Shown here piece after piece: positions 26,695 to 35,277 of a stretch of DNA of 64,000 nt. The translations under genes and the position numbers were made by a program. The notes below the pieces were generated by a model. It ran no database searches. It had not been told where the DNA came from and was given only the letters and a program-made list of their open reading frames with translations. Source of the DNA: an uncultured Christensenella sp. GTDB taxonomy: Bacteria; Bacillota; Clostridia; Christensenellales; CAG-917. The stretch spans positions 420,754 through 484,753 of the forward strand of contig CAJTNO010000001.1 in assembly GCA_910577815.1 (NCBI GenBank). The letters run 5' to 3'. The first letter of the stretch is position 1; each line of letters begins with the position of its first letter.

Positions 26695-26783
26695 GGAAAC
26701 GTATCGAAGTGGTCGTAACGAGCCGCACTCGAAATGCGGTTGACCGAAAGGTCACGTGAGTTCGAATCTCACCGTTTCCGCCA
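26695..26783 (+). tRNA. tRNA-Ser (anticodon CGA)
   Basis: An 89-base tRNA including encoded CCA. The acceptor arms GGAAACG and CGTTTCC pair; the anticodon stem is CCGCA/TGCGG with loop CTCGAAA (anticodon CGA, codon UCG); there is a long variable arm (ACCGAAAGGT type) and a T-arm GTGAG-TTCGAAT-CTCAC, as expected for a class II serine tRNA. Confidence 0.95.
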
Positions 26784-26785
26784 GA

Positions 26786-26814
26786 GAACGCCGTTCGAAA
26801 GAACGGCGTTTTCA
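26786..26814 (+). terminator. Terminator after tRNA-Ser
   Basis: AACGCCGTTC pairs with GAACGGCGTT across a GAAA loop, followed by TTC and a T-rich stretch. Confidence 0.85.
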
Positions 26815-26853
26815 TTTATATGTAATTTATAAAGGCGACTATCTAAAACAGTA

Positions 26854-26881
26854 TTGATTTATCATTTTATTGCTGTATAAT
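26854..26881 (+). promoter_or_regulatory. Promoter of the first hypB-like gene, placed for a leaderless mRNA
   Basis: TTGATT at 26854-26859, a 16-base spacer, and TATAAT at 26876-26881. The base seven past the -10 box is the A of the start codon at 26888; no ribosome site is present. Confidence 0.55.
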
Positions 26882-26887
26882 TAAACT

Positions 26888-27562
26888 ATGGAACAGATAA
26901 AGGTAGTTGAAATAAAAGAGGATATACGCTCGCGCAACAATGAGCAGGCGCAGTCCATTAAGGACGAACTGAAAAAGAAAAAGGTATTCTTTCTTAACGT
27001 GATGTCGTCGCCGGGAAGCGGAAAGACGACGCTTTTGGTCAACCTTATAAACCGATTGAAGAAGGATTTCAGAATAGGCGTTATAGAGGCGGATATAGAT
27101 TCCGACGTGGACGCTTATACAGTCAGCGAAGCGACGGGAGTAAAGGTAATACAAATCCATACCGCGGGAGCGTGTCATCTTACCTGTCAGATGTCCTATG
27201 AAGCGCTGTGCGCGCTCGGATTGGACGGACTTGATTTTGTAATCCTTGAAAATATCGGCAATCTTGTTTGCCCTGCGGAGTTCGATACGGGTGCGGCTGC
27301 CAATATGGTTCTGCTGTCCGTTCCCGAGGGAGAGGACAAGCCGCTTAAGTATCCGCTTATGTTTGAGGTTGCCGATTTGGTAGTGGTAACAAAGTCGGAC
27401 GTGCAGCCTGCGTTTGATTTTTCGCTTGAGCGCGCGAGGGAAAACGTAGGTATGCGTAAGACCGGAGTGCCCGTATTCTTTACGTCGGCTATTAAGGACG
27501 AGGGCGTAGACGCGCTGGAGAATTATTTGCGCAAAGAAATTAACGACTATATTAGCCGATAA
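26888..27562 (+). CDS. hypB: HypB-like nickel-chaperone GTPase (copy 1)
   Basis: A 224-residue G3E-family GTPase. In the family HypB uses GTP hydrolysis to deliver nickel, with HypA, to [NiFe]-hydrogenase or other nickel enzymes. Visible: Walker A SSPGSGKTT near residue 40, EADIDSDVD, the metal-site block (here GACHLTC where most relatives have CHLDA), ENIGNLVCPAEFDTG with the second conserved Cys, and the VVTKSDVQP guanine-specificity motif. No His-rich nickel-storage N terminus is present. No Shine-Dalgarno sequence precedes the ATG, and the promoter fits a leaderless transcript. The copy downstream (29459-30142) shares the whole fold. No hydrogenase gene is nearby, so the client enzyme is unknown. 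Confidence 0.88.
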   Translation: MEQIKVVEIKEDIRSRNNEQAQSIKDELKKKKVFFLNVMSSPGSGKTTLLVNLINRLKKDFRIGVIEADIDSDVDAYTVSEATGVKVIQIHTAGACHLTCQMSYEALCALGLDGLDFVILENIGNLVCPAEFDTGAAANMVLLSVPEGEDKPLKYPLMFEVADLVVVTKSDVQPAFDFSLERARENVGMRKTGVPVFFTSAIKDEGVDALENYLRKEINDYISR

Positions 27563-27738
27563 TTACCTGTTGCGACGGAATTTAAAAGTTTTTGTCGCAT
27601 TTTTTTATGAGTCGCATAAAATGAACGTCTGAATAATAAAGTTTGTTTGGGAATATGCGATTGGCTGTATAAACGGTGTAAATATGTTAAAACGGCTAAT
27701 AAAATGACGGATTTTATAAATTAAATTCGATTAAAATG

Positions 27739-27767
27739 TTTACATTTTACTATACGGGATGTAAAAT
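27739..27767 (+). promoter_or_regulatory. Promoter of the FAD oxidoreductase gene
   Basis: TTTACA at 27739-27744 and TAAAAT at 27762-27767 with a 17-base spacer; AGGAGG precedes the start codon. The rest of 27563-27738 shows nothing recognisable. Confidence 0.6.
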
Positions 27768-27808
27768 ATAACCATTGAAATATATTTTTCCATACAAGGA
27801 GGAAAACA

Positions 27809-29188
27809 ATGAAAGATTTAAATCAGAGGATATGTATCATCGGTGGCGGCCCTGCCGGAACGAGTGCCGCGATGTATCTTGAAAAGAAGGGATACACCAA
27901 TTACGTCATCTATGAGAAATCCGACCACGTCGGCGGCAAGGCGTTTTCGCCCAAGATGAAGGTTAAGACCGCGGACGGAAAGTGGGAAGAGCGCACTATA
28001 GAAATGGGCGCGGTTATGGGCTGCGATACGTATTTCGCCGTTGCGGAGTGCGAGGAGTTTGGTGGAACTACGCACCTTGACGGACCTCCTATGGGACGTA
28101 AATTCAAGCTTGTAGACGGCTCCGACCAGCCGACTCCTATCTCTGCCCTCCTTAAAAAGGTTATGAAGATGAAGAAGCTTGCAAAGCTTCTTGACAAGAA
28201 ATACTACGGCTATGACGTAAACGGTCACCGCGGCGTTGCGCAGGGCAAGTACGAGGGTATGTGTCCCTCTCCCAAAATGAAGCTTAAGCGCATTCAGGGC
28301 GAAAACCCCAACCTTAAGGACCTCAGTATGCCTTTCTCCGAGTTCCTCAAGCTCAACAAGTGCGAGGACGCAACCACGGTATGGAAGGGACCCTTCACAT
28401 CCTTCGGCTACGGTTACTTCGACGAAATCCCCGCGGCTTACGTACTTAAGTACCTCGACGCGTTTACGGTTAAGCAGTTCCTTAGAACGGGCAAGCTCTG
28501 GACCTGGAAGAACGGCACGCAGTCCATCTGGGAGGGCGTAAACAGCCACCTCAAAAATCCCGCAATCCTTAACTCCGAGGTTACAAACGTGGAAAGACGC
28601 GAGGACAAGGTTCTCGTAACCGTCAACGGCAACGTTGAGGAGTTTGATAAGCTCATTATCTGCACTCCGCTCGAGATGTTCCTCGACTACGGCGACGCCC
28701 GCGAGGAGGAAAAGGAGCTGTTCGGCAAAATTCAAAACAAGAAGTACTTCACTATGGCGGTCAGAACCGCAGAGGGCAATACCCCCGAAATCTCCTACTA
28801 TTTCTTTGAGAATATGACCAACGAAACCCGCGGACATATGATGGTATTCTATCACCGCTGGCCGGCAGAGGAGGTTGTTGAGCAGCCTGTTGTTACGTTT
28901 ACTCTGCGCAACCACGAGGGTATGGAAGACGTTCCCTTTGACGAGGCGAGAGACACGACCATTGCGGATATGGAGAAGTGCGGCAGAAAGGTAGAGCAAA
29001 TCGAGAGAATAGACGACTGGTACTATTTCCCGCACGTAGGCTCCAAGGACTATGCGGACGGCTGGTACGACAAGGTAGAGGCAATGCAGGGCAAGTCCAA
29101 TACCTTCTATGCGGGCGAGGTTATGGCATTCGGCGATATGGAAGAAACCGTCGAGTACAGCCGCGACCTCGTGCACAGATTCTTCTAA
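27809..29188 (+). CDS. FAD-dependent oxidoreductase, amine-oxidase-like
   Basis: A 459-residue flavoprotein. The N-terminal dinucleotide-binding motif IIGGGPAGTSAAMYLEKKG and the following EKSDHVGGKAFSP (the GG-doublet of amine-oxidase/phytoene-desaturase relatives) are clear. A Rossmann end motif (TFYAGEVMAFGDMEETVEYSRD) lies near the C terminus where FAD contacts are expected. The substrate is not evident: no phytoene or monoamine signature can be asserted. It sits between two HypB-like genes, with its own promoter and a strong terminator, so it is a neighbour rather than a certain operon partner. Its codon use is high in GC third positions, suggesting strong expression. Confidence 0.85.
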   Translation: MKDLNQRICIIGGGPAGTSAAMYLEKKGYTNYVIYEKSDHVGGKAFSPKMKVKTADGKWEERTIEMGAVMGCDTYFAVAECEEFGGTTHLDGPPMGRKFKLVDGSDQPTPISALLKKVMKMKKLAKLLDKKYYGYDVNGHRGVAQGKYEGMCPSPKMKLKRIQGENPNLKDLSMPFSEFLKLNKCEDATTVWKGPFTSFGYGYFDEIPAAYVLKYLDAFTVKQFLRTGKLWTWKNGTQSIWEGVNSHLKNPAILNSEVTNVERREDKVLVTVNGNVEEFDKLIICTPLEMFLDYGDAREEEKELFGKIQNKKYFTMAVRTAEGNTPEISYYFFENMTNETRGHMMVFYHRWPAEEVVEQPVVTFTLRNHEGMEDVPFDEARDTTIADMEKCGRKVEQIERIDDWYYFPHVGSKDYADGWYDKVEAMQGKSNTFYAGEVMAFGDMEETVEYSRDLVHRFF

Positions 29189-29212
29189 AAATATCCGAAA
29201 ATCGGAAATAAT

Positions 29213-29244
29213 AAAAAGAGTCTCCTTATGGGGACTCTTTTTTG
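29213..29244 (+). terminator. Terminator after the FAD oxidoreductase
   Basis: AAAAGAGTCTCC pairs with GGGGACTCTTTT across a TTAT loop, ending in TTTTTT. Confidence 0.92.
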
Positions 29245-29458
29245 TAAAATTAAGACGAAAAATGAGTTTTTTTTGCAATCTATCGTCGGATATTGCAAGG
29301 CTACATATTAGAGCGTAAGTCGACATATTTTATAAAGTGTGCTGTTATCTTGAAATTAAATTTAGGAAGCGCGTTAAAATGATGGAAAATGTCGGAAATC
29401 CTTAAAAATTATTGAAAACGTATTTTCTTTTTTGATAATTTGTTATATAATAACAACT

Positions 29459-30142
29459 ATGGGAAATGTCAAAGTCATAAACTTGTCCAAGAGCGTTTTC
29501 GACGACCTCGACAGAGAAGCGGAAATTCTGCGCGGTTATCTTAAATCAAAGGGAGTGTTTCTTGTAAACGTGATGTCCTCGCCGGGTGCGGGCAAGACCA
29601 CTACGCTAATAGCACTTATAAACAGACTGTTAAAGCATTTCCGCATAGGGGTTATGGAGGCGGATATAGATTCCGACGTGGACGCGGTGAAGGTTGCAGA
29701 CAAAGCGAATTGCAAATCCATACAGCTGCACACCGGCGGAATGTGTCATCTCGACGCCGCTATGACAAAGCAGGGACTTGACGAGCTTGGCATAGACGAC
29801 CTCGACCTTGTGTTTCTGGAGAACGTGGGCAATTTGGTTTGTCCTGCGGAGTTCGATACGGGGGCGAGTATGGATATGACTATACTTTCCGTACCCGAGG
29901 GCGACGACAAGCCTCTCAAATATCCGTTGATTTACCGCAAGTGCGACCTTGTGTTAATCAACAAAATAGACGCAATGCCTTACTTTACGTTCGATATGGA
30001 CAGGTGCGTCGCAAACATAAAACTGAGAAATAATAATTCGACAGTCATCCCGATATCCGCCAAAACGGGGGAAAATCTGGACGAGGTCGTAAATTATTTT
30101 ATAAAAATAATCTCAAGCGGAGGGAAAAATTACAATGCCTGA
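29459..30142 (+). CDS. hypB: HypB-like nickel-chaperone GTPase (copy 2)
   Basis: A 227-residue HypB. Walker A SSPGAGKTT, EADIDSDVD, the canonical metal block TGGMCHLDAAM, ENVGNLVCPAEFDTG and LINKIDAMPYF are all there, so nickel and GTP binding should be intact. I start at the ATG at 29459: the upstream frame extension crosses a TATAAT at 29446-29451 that looks like the -10 box, which would again put transcription start at about the ATG, and there is no Shine-Dalgarno sequence. It overlaps the next gene by 8 bases, and that gene overlaps hypA by 8 bases, giving a tight three-gene operon (HypB, iron-sulfur flavoprotein, HypA). Confidence 0.9.
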   Translation: MGNVKVINLSKSVFDDLDREAEILRGYLKSKGVFLVNVMSSPGAGKTTTLIALINRLLKHFRIGVMEADIDSDVDAVKVADKANCKSIQLHTGGMCHLDAAMTKQGLDELGIDDLDLVFLENVGNLVCPAEFDTGASMDMTILSVPEGDDKPLKYPLIYRKCDLVLINKIDAMPYFTFDMDRCVANIKLRNNNSTVIPISAKTGENLDEVVNYFIKIISSGGKNYNA

Positions 30143-33035
30143 GCAATGTAAAGACAAAAAAGTCATAAGCAAGTATCAGGGCGAGCAAAACGTTGACAAG
30201 TGCTACGTCAAGCTCGGCAAGAAAATCACGGACGTGGTCGTACATAAGATAGCCGGATTCGGCTCGGACGCGCCCGAGTATTGGGGACTTAAGGAGGTTC
30301 TCACGCCCGAAATGTGCGAGCTGTGCAGCAAGATGAAGCTGCGCAAGTATTACACTTTCGAGGAGCTTCTCAAAATGCATAAGGGCTATGAGCCTACAAG
30401 GCTCAAGGAGCTTTATGAGGAGATGTCCAATATCGGTATAATCGAATACGATTACGGCGATAACTACGGACACGACGGCGAGCTTAAGAACAAGCCGCGT
30501 ATCAAGAGATACCGCGTGCCCTTCTTTGTGCCGGGCTCTGCGGAGCTTTTCAACTCAACCGTCGAGCGCATTCAGAATAATCCTGCGGTTGCAAACTTCT
30601 TCGAGCGTATGACGTTTATCCCGCTCGCGGGCATTACGCAGATGATACCTCCGGGAGGCGACGGTATCGGTATGCACGTCATTCCCGTTGAGAAGGCTAT
30701 AGACGCCGAGAACAAATCTCTCGATATCGAGCATATTTCGCACTGGCTGCAAAAATACGACGGACATCTGTCCGCTGGTATCTGCTCCTGCCGCGCGTCG
30801 CGCGCAATGCTCGGCGACGGCTGTACCGACGACGTGGACGACTGGTGTATACAGGTCGGCGATATGGCGGATTACGCCGTTGAAACGGGTCGCGCGCATT
30901 ACATTGATAAAAAGCGTGCGCTTGAAATTCTCGAGCTTGCGGAAAAGAACGGCTACGTGCATCAGATAACCAATATCGACGGCTCGGAAAAGATTTTCGA
31001 TATCTGCAACTGCAACGTCAAAATCTGCAACGCGCTCCGTACCTCTATGCTTTTCAATACTCCCAACCTTTCGAGAAGCGCGTACACCGCAAACGTCGAT
31101 AAGGAAAGCTGCGTAGCCTGCGGCAAGTGCGTTGAAATTTGTCCTGCCGGCGCAGTCAAGCTCGGACAGAAGCTTTGCCACAAGGACGGAAAAGAGGTCA
31201 AATATCCTCACGCTCCGCTTCCCGACAACAATATCTGGGGTAAATATGCCTGGGACGAGGCTTACCGCGATACGGCGAGAATGTCAAACACATATGCGAC
31301 GGGCAGCGCGCCCTGCAAGGCGGCGTGTCCCGCTCACGTACCCGTACAGGCTTATATAAATCTTGCAAAGCAGGGCAAGTATAAGGAAGCTCTTGCAATG
31401 ATTAAGACGGAAAATCCCTTCCCTGCGGTCTGCGGACGCGTCTGCAACAAGCGTTGCGAGGACGCCTGCACAAGGGGAATGATTGATAAGCCCGTATCCA
31501 TTGACGCAATCAAGAAGTTTGTTGCCGACCTTGAAATCAAATCCGACAACCGCTATATGCCCGAAAAGCTCGTTCAGTCGGTTTACGGCGAGTTTAAGGA
31601 GAAAATAGCCATTATCGGCGCAGGTCCCGCGGGACTTTCCGCGGCGTTCTATCTCGCGCAGATGGGCTATGCTCCCACCGTGTTTGAAAAGAACGCGATA
31701 CCCGGCGGTATGCTGACTTACGGAATTCCCGGTTATAAGCTCGAGAAGGACGTTATCGAGGCGGAAATTGAAATTATAAGACAGCTCGGCGCCGAAATCA
31801 AGTGCGGCGTGGAGGTAGGCAAGGACGTTACAATCGAACAGCTTAAGGAGCAGGGCTATAAAGCGTTCTATATCGCCATCGGCTGCCAGGGCGGCAGACG
31901 TCCGGGAGTTGCAAACGACACCGCAAAGGGTACCGACATCGCAGTAAATTATCTGCGCGAATCCTTTGAGAATAAGGGCGTTAAATTCGAGGGCGACGTC
32001 GTTGTCGTCGGCGGCGGAAACGTCGCTATAGACTGCGCGAGAAACGCGCACCGTCTCGGCGCAAAATCCGTAAATATGTTCTGCCTCGAAACCAAGGATG
32101 AGATGCCCGCCAACGACGAGGAGATTATGGAGGCAATCGAGGAGAACGTCACCGTAAATAACTCCTGGGGACCGAAGGAGGTTCTTGTAAACGATAACGG
32201 CGAGGTTACGGGCATTGTATTTAAGAAATGCCTGCGCACCGTCGACCCCGAAACCGAAAAATTTGCGCCCTTATACGACGAGAACGAAACAATCGAGGTT
32301 AAAGCGGACAAGGTTGTATTTGCAATCGGTCAGTGCATAGAGTGGGGCAAGCTGCTCGAGGGTACAAAGGTCGAGTTCTGGCACGGAAATTATCCCGTTG
32401 CGGATAAGTTCACCTATCAGACTGCGGACCCGGATATCTTTGTGGGCGGCGACGTGTTTACAGGTCCGAGATTTGTCATCGACGCAATAGCCGCAGGTCA
32501 CGAAGCGGCGGAGAGCCTGCACCGTCACGTACGTCCTGCCGCGCATATGACTATCGGCAGAGACAGAAGACAGTACACTCCGCTTGATAAAAACGACCTT
32601 AAATACCCGTCCTACGACAAGGCGGGCAGACAGGAAGCGGGAATGGATGAAACCATCGATTATAAAAACTCCTTTGAGGACGCGCACAAGACGCTCACGG
32701 AGGAGCAGGTCAAGGTTGAAACCAACCGCTGCCTCGGCTGCGGCGCCTCTTATGTAGACCCCAACAAGTGCATAGGCTGCGGACTTTGCACAACCAAGTG
32801 CCAGTTTGACGCGATACATCTTTTAAGAGACCATCCGAAGCACTCCACGATGCTGGTTGCCGAGAAGAAGGTCGGCGGTCTGTTCAAGTACGCGGTAAAA
32901 CGCAGCTTCAAGATACTTGCGCACCGCGGCTCCAAGGAAGCGAGAATGCTTGCCAAGAAACGCCGTCTGTACAAAAAGACTACAAAGGAATTCCGCAAGC
33001 AGAATCCTAATACGGGAAATTCGCAAAATGCATGA
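30135..33035 (+). CDS. Iron-sulfur flavoprotein with GltD-like oxidoreductase core and ferredoxin domains
   Basis: A 966-residue redox protein. Residues 1-325 hold a novel-looking N-terminal region with Cys motifs (CELCSK, ICSCRASRAMLGDGC and CNCNVKIC). A 4Fe-4S ferredoxin motif follows at about 328-345 (CVACGKCVEICPAG). Then comes the GltD-type Fe-S domain (CKAACPAHVPVQAYI, CGRVCNKRCEDAC), the FAD site IAIIGAGPAGLSAAFYLAQMG near 497, the NAD(P) site VVVVGGGNVAIDCARNA and the FAD end motif IFVGGDVFTGPRFVIDAIAAG. A second 4Fe-4S set (CLGCG..CIGCGLCTTKCQ) and a Lys/Arg-rich tail close it. It likely moves electrons between NAD(P)H and ferredoxin or a partner, as NfnB/GltD relatives do. The position between hypB and hypA suggests it belongs to, or helps mature, a nickel-dependent redox system; that is inference. 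Confidence 0.88.
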   Translation: MPEQCKDKKVISKYQGEQNVDKCYVKLGKKITDVVVHKIAGFGSDAPEYWGLKEVLTPEMCELCSKMKLRKYYTFEELLKMHKGYEPTRLKELYEEMSNIGIIEYDYGDNYGHDGELKNKPRIKRYRVPFFVPGSAELFNSTVERIQNNPAVANFFERMTFIPLAGITQMIPPGGDGIGMHVIPVEKAIDAENKSLDIEHISHWLQKYDGHLSAGICSCRASRAMLGDGCTDDVDDWCIQVGDMADYAVETGRAHYIDKKRALEILELAEKNGYVHQITNIDGSEKIFDICNCNVKICNALRTSMLFNTPNLSRSAYTANVDKESCVACGKCVEICPAGAVKLGQKLCHKDGKEVKYPHAPLPDNNIWGKYAWDEAYRDTARMSNTYATGSAPCKAACPAHVPVQAYINLAKQGKYKEALAMIKTENPFPAVCGRVCNKRCEDACTRGMIDKPVSIDAIKKFVADLEIKSDNRYMPEKLVQSVYGEFKEKIAIIGAGPAGLSAAFYLAQMGYAPTVFEKNAIPGGMLTYGIPGYKLEKDVIEAEIEIIRQLGAEIKCGVEVGKDVTIEQLKEQGYKAFYIAIGCQGGRRPGVANDTAKGTDIAVNYLRESFENKGVKFEGDVVVVGGGNVAIDCARNAHRLGAKSVNMFCLETKDEMPANDEEIMEAIEENVTVNNSWGPKEVLVNDNGEVTGIVFKKCLRTVDPETEKFAPLYDENETIEVKADKVVFAIGQCIEWGKLLEGTKVEFWHGNYPVADKFTYQTADPDIFVGGDVFTGPRFVIDAIAAGHEAAESLHRHVRPAAHMTIGRDRRQYTPLDKNDLKYPSYDKAGRQEAGMDETIDYKNSFEDAHKTLTEEQVKVETNRCLGCGASYVDPNKCIGCGLCTTKCQFDAIHLLRDHPKHSTMLVAEKKVGGLFKYAVKRSFKILAHRGSKEARMLAKKRRLYKKTTKEFRKQNPNTGNSQNA

Positions 33036-33378
33036 GTTAGGCATAGTAGTCAGAGTAATCGAGCAGGTCGAAAAGGTCGCCGAAGAAAACAAGGTAGAAA
33101 AGGTTGCCAAGCTCACCCTCGAGGTGGGCGAGGTATCCTCGGTAGTGCCAGACCTGTTTACCGACTGCTTCGAGTGGTCCAAGAAAAAATCCAAGTATCT
33201 TGAGGATTGCGAGCTTGAGCTTATAATACTCGAGGGAATTTCCTACTGTCAGGATTGCAAGGAAACCTATAAGACTACGGAATACGCCAAGCAGTGTCCG
33301 CATTGCGGAAGCTATAACACCTATCTTGTTACGGGCGATGAGATTAACATCAAAAATATTGAGATAGTCACCGAATAA
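33028..33378 (+). CDS. hypA: HypA nickel metallochaperone
   Basis: A 116-residue HypA. The nickel-binding N terminus Met-His-Glu is intact, which also fixes the start at the ATG at 33028 rather than the longer overlapping frame. The zinc motif is CQDC...CPHC near residues 74-93, followed by a short C-terminal strand (GDEINIKNIEIV) typical of HypA. It overlaps the preceding gene by 8 bases. HypA hands nickel to client enzymes with HypB; the other hydrogenase-maturation genes (hypC, hypD, hypE, hypF) are not present in this window. Confidence 0.94.
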   Translation: MHELGIVVRVIEQVEKVAEENKVEKVAKLTLEVGEVSSVVPDLFTDCFEWSKKKSKYLEDCELELIILEGISYCQDCKETYKTTEYAKQCPHCGSYNTYLVTGDEINIKNIEIVTE

Positions 33379-33396
33379 ACCGTATGTATTAAACTA

Positions 33397-33428
33397 AAAT
33401 CCACCGACGCCGTCGGTGGATTTATTTT
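33397..33428 (+). terminator. Terminator after hypA
   Basis: AAATCCACCGAC pairs with GTCGGTGGATTT, followed by a T-rich tail. The remaining 270 bases to the next gene are AT-rich and show no gene. Confidence 0.9.
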
Positions 33429-33697
33429 TATGCTTAAGTAAATTATGCTTTGGTTTTTTAATTTCATTTTACAATTCACAGAACTATGTAAAATTTTCTG
33501 ATAATAATCGGATTTTATATTAGGAAATAAAATATAAGTTTTTTGCTTGTTGTCGTTTATTTGCAAGGCAATGCATTTGTATCCTTTTTGATGTTTGTAA
33601 TGTTTTTGTAAGAAAAAAGTATGAAAAATTGAAAGAATTGCAGTTTAGTATAAAACCGTAAAATAACTCCGCCCGTGTTCGGGCGAAAGGGAGGACT

Positions 33698-35266
33698 ATG
33701 CAAAAGACGGTTGCGCTCACAGGTGCGAGCGGAAATATGGGAATGGAAGCGATGGCGCAGATAATGGAGCTTGACTGCGTGAAAAAGGTTAAGCTTCTGC
33801 TTTTAAACGAACGCAGAGAACGCAAATATGCAAGGGATTGCAGGCGTAAGTACGGACAGCGCGTGGAAATTATATTCGGCAATCTGGCGGACAAAGCAAA
33901 ATGCCGCGCGCTTGTAAAGGATACCGATTACATCCTGCATCTTGCGGCGGTTATACCTCCGCTTGCCGACCATTATCCCAAGGAAACGGACGAGTGCAAT
34001 CGCATAGGCACTGCAAATCTTGTAGACTGCGTTTGCGAGATAAAGGAAAATCAGCCTAAGTTTGTGCATATTTCAACGGTTGCAATTTACGGCAACCGCA
34101 ATTACAAGCATCCCTGGGGACGTGTGGGCGACCCGCTTATTTCCAGCGTATACGACGATTATTCCGCAAGCAAGATAAAGGGCGAGCGATATGTGCTTGA
34201 CAGCGACCTCAAATATTGGGTTGTATTGCGTCAGACGGGAATGCTTCACAACAGAATGCTAACCAACAATATGAAGGACGGATTGATGTTTCATACCTGC
34301 TTTAACGCGCCCATAGAGTGGGTGACCGCGCGCGACAGCGGACTTTTGCTGAAAAATCTTATCGCAAAGGACGTAGCGGGCGAGCTTGCGCAGGAGTTTT
34401 GGCATAAGTGCTATAACATAGGCGGAGGCGCGCGCAACCGTGTTACGGGCTACGATACGTTTGACGAGGGCTTTAAGATTATAGGCGGTTCTACGGAAAA
34501 ATTTATGAATCCGCAGTGGAACTCGCTAAGGAATTTCCACTGTATGTGGTTTGAGGACAGCGGAGTGTTAAACGATTATCTGGATTTTCAGAAGGAGGAC
34601 GTAAAGGACTACTGGCAGGAGATACTGCAAAAGCACAGTTATTATCATATTGCAAGGATAATACCCGCAAAACTTATATCTAAACTTGCGATTGAGCGAT
34701 TACTCAAGGATGAGAACGCTCCGAGAAAGTGGATAAACAGCAAGGATGCGGGACGCGTAAAAGCGTTTTTCGGCAGCAAGGACAACATATCCTGTATGCC
34801 TACCGACTGGGATAATTATCCCGTGCTTGCAAAGGGACAGCTTGCCGACGGCAGTATAGATTACGACGAGATGCGCGATATAGAGCTGATTGGTCGGCAC
34901 GGCTACAGGCTTGACCACGGCTACGACGAGAGCAAGCCCGATAGCGAGCTGAGCATTGTGGATATGCAGTCTGCGGCGGCGTTCAGAGGGGGCAGGTGCG
35001 TGTCCGAAAATATGACAAAGGGAGACCTGTACACCAAGCTCGAATGGGAGTGTCACGACGGACACAGGTTTTGGGCTTCTCCTTATACTGTGCTTAAGGC
35101 GGGGCATTGGTGTCCCGAATGCTGTCAGCCGCAGCCCTGGGATTATGACAGACTGTCCAAGTTTATGCCTTTTTATGCGCAGGTGTGGTACGATACCCAC
35201 GCAAGGGGAGAGGACTGTATCTATTATTTTGACAAGGACCGCAATGCCAAGTACGAAAAAATTTGA
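33698..35266 (+). CDS. NAD-dependent epimerase/dehydratase fused to a C-terminal zinc-ribbon domain
   Basis: A 522-residue extended short-chain dehydrogenase. The N-terminal glycine motif TGASGNMGMEAMAQI, the acceptor-site VHISTVAIYGN with catalytic Ser/Thr, and YSASKIKGERYVL (YxxxK) mark a sugar-nucleotide-epimerase-like enzyme. From about residue 430 the protein leaves the family: GRCVSENMTKGD, then a zinc-ribbon-like pattern WECHDGHRFWAS...GHWCPECC, a domain type seen at the ends of DNA-associated proteins. The fusion is unusual. The start has a GGGAGGAC ribosome site. It is followed by the flavodoxin/ferredoxin gene after 11 bases. The substrate is unknown. Confidence 0.82.
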   Translation: MQKTVALTGASGNMGMEAMAQIMELDCVKKVKLLLLNERRERKYARDCRRKYGQRVEIIFGNLADKAKCRALVKDTDYILHLAAVIPPLADHYPKETDECNRIGTANLVDCVCEIKENQPKFVHISTVAIYGNRNYKHPWGRVGDPLISSVYDDYSASKIKGERYVLDSDLKYWVVLRQTGMLHNRMLTNNMKDGLMFHTCFNAPIEWVTARDSGLLLKNLIAKDVAGELAQEFWHKCYNIGGGARNRVTGYDTFDEGFKIIGGSTEKFMNPQWNSLRNFHCMWFEDSGVLNDYLDFQKEDVKDYWQEILQKHSYYHIARIIPAKLISKLAIERLLKDENAPRKWINSKDAGRVKAFFGSKDNISCMPTDWDNYPVLAKGQLADGSIDYDEMRDIELIGRHGYRLDHGYDESKPDSELSIVDMQSAAAFRGGRCVSENMTKGDLYTKLEWECHDGHRFWASPYTVLKAGHWCPECCQPQPWDYDRLSKFMPFYAQVWYDTHARGEDCIYYFDKDRNAKYEKI

Positions 35267-35277
35267 GGAATAAAAAT

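Noticed and set aside
26483..26759. Two short plus-strand frames across the tRNA-Ser repeats
   Set aside because: They translate the tandem tRNA-like units and the tRNA itself; repeats such as METYRSGR come from the tRNA 5' end.
27818..29326. A 502-codon open frame on the minus strand
   Set aside because: It is antisense to the FAD oxidoreductase, whose GC-rich third positions suppress stop codons on the opposite strand.
26888..33378. A [NiFe]-hydrogenase locus
   Set aside because: HypA and HypB are present, but no catalytic subunit, protease or hypCDEF gene could be found in the window.
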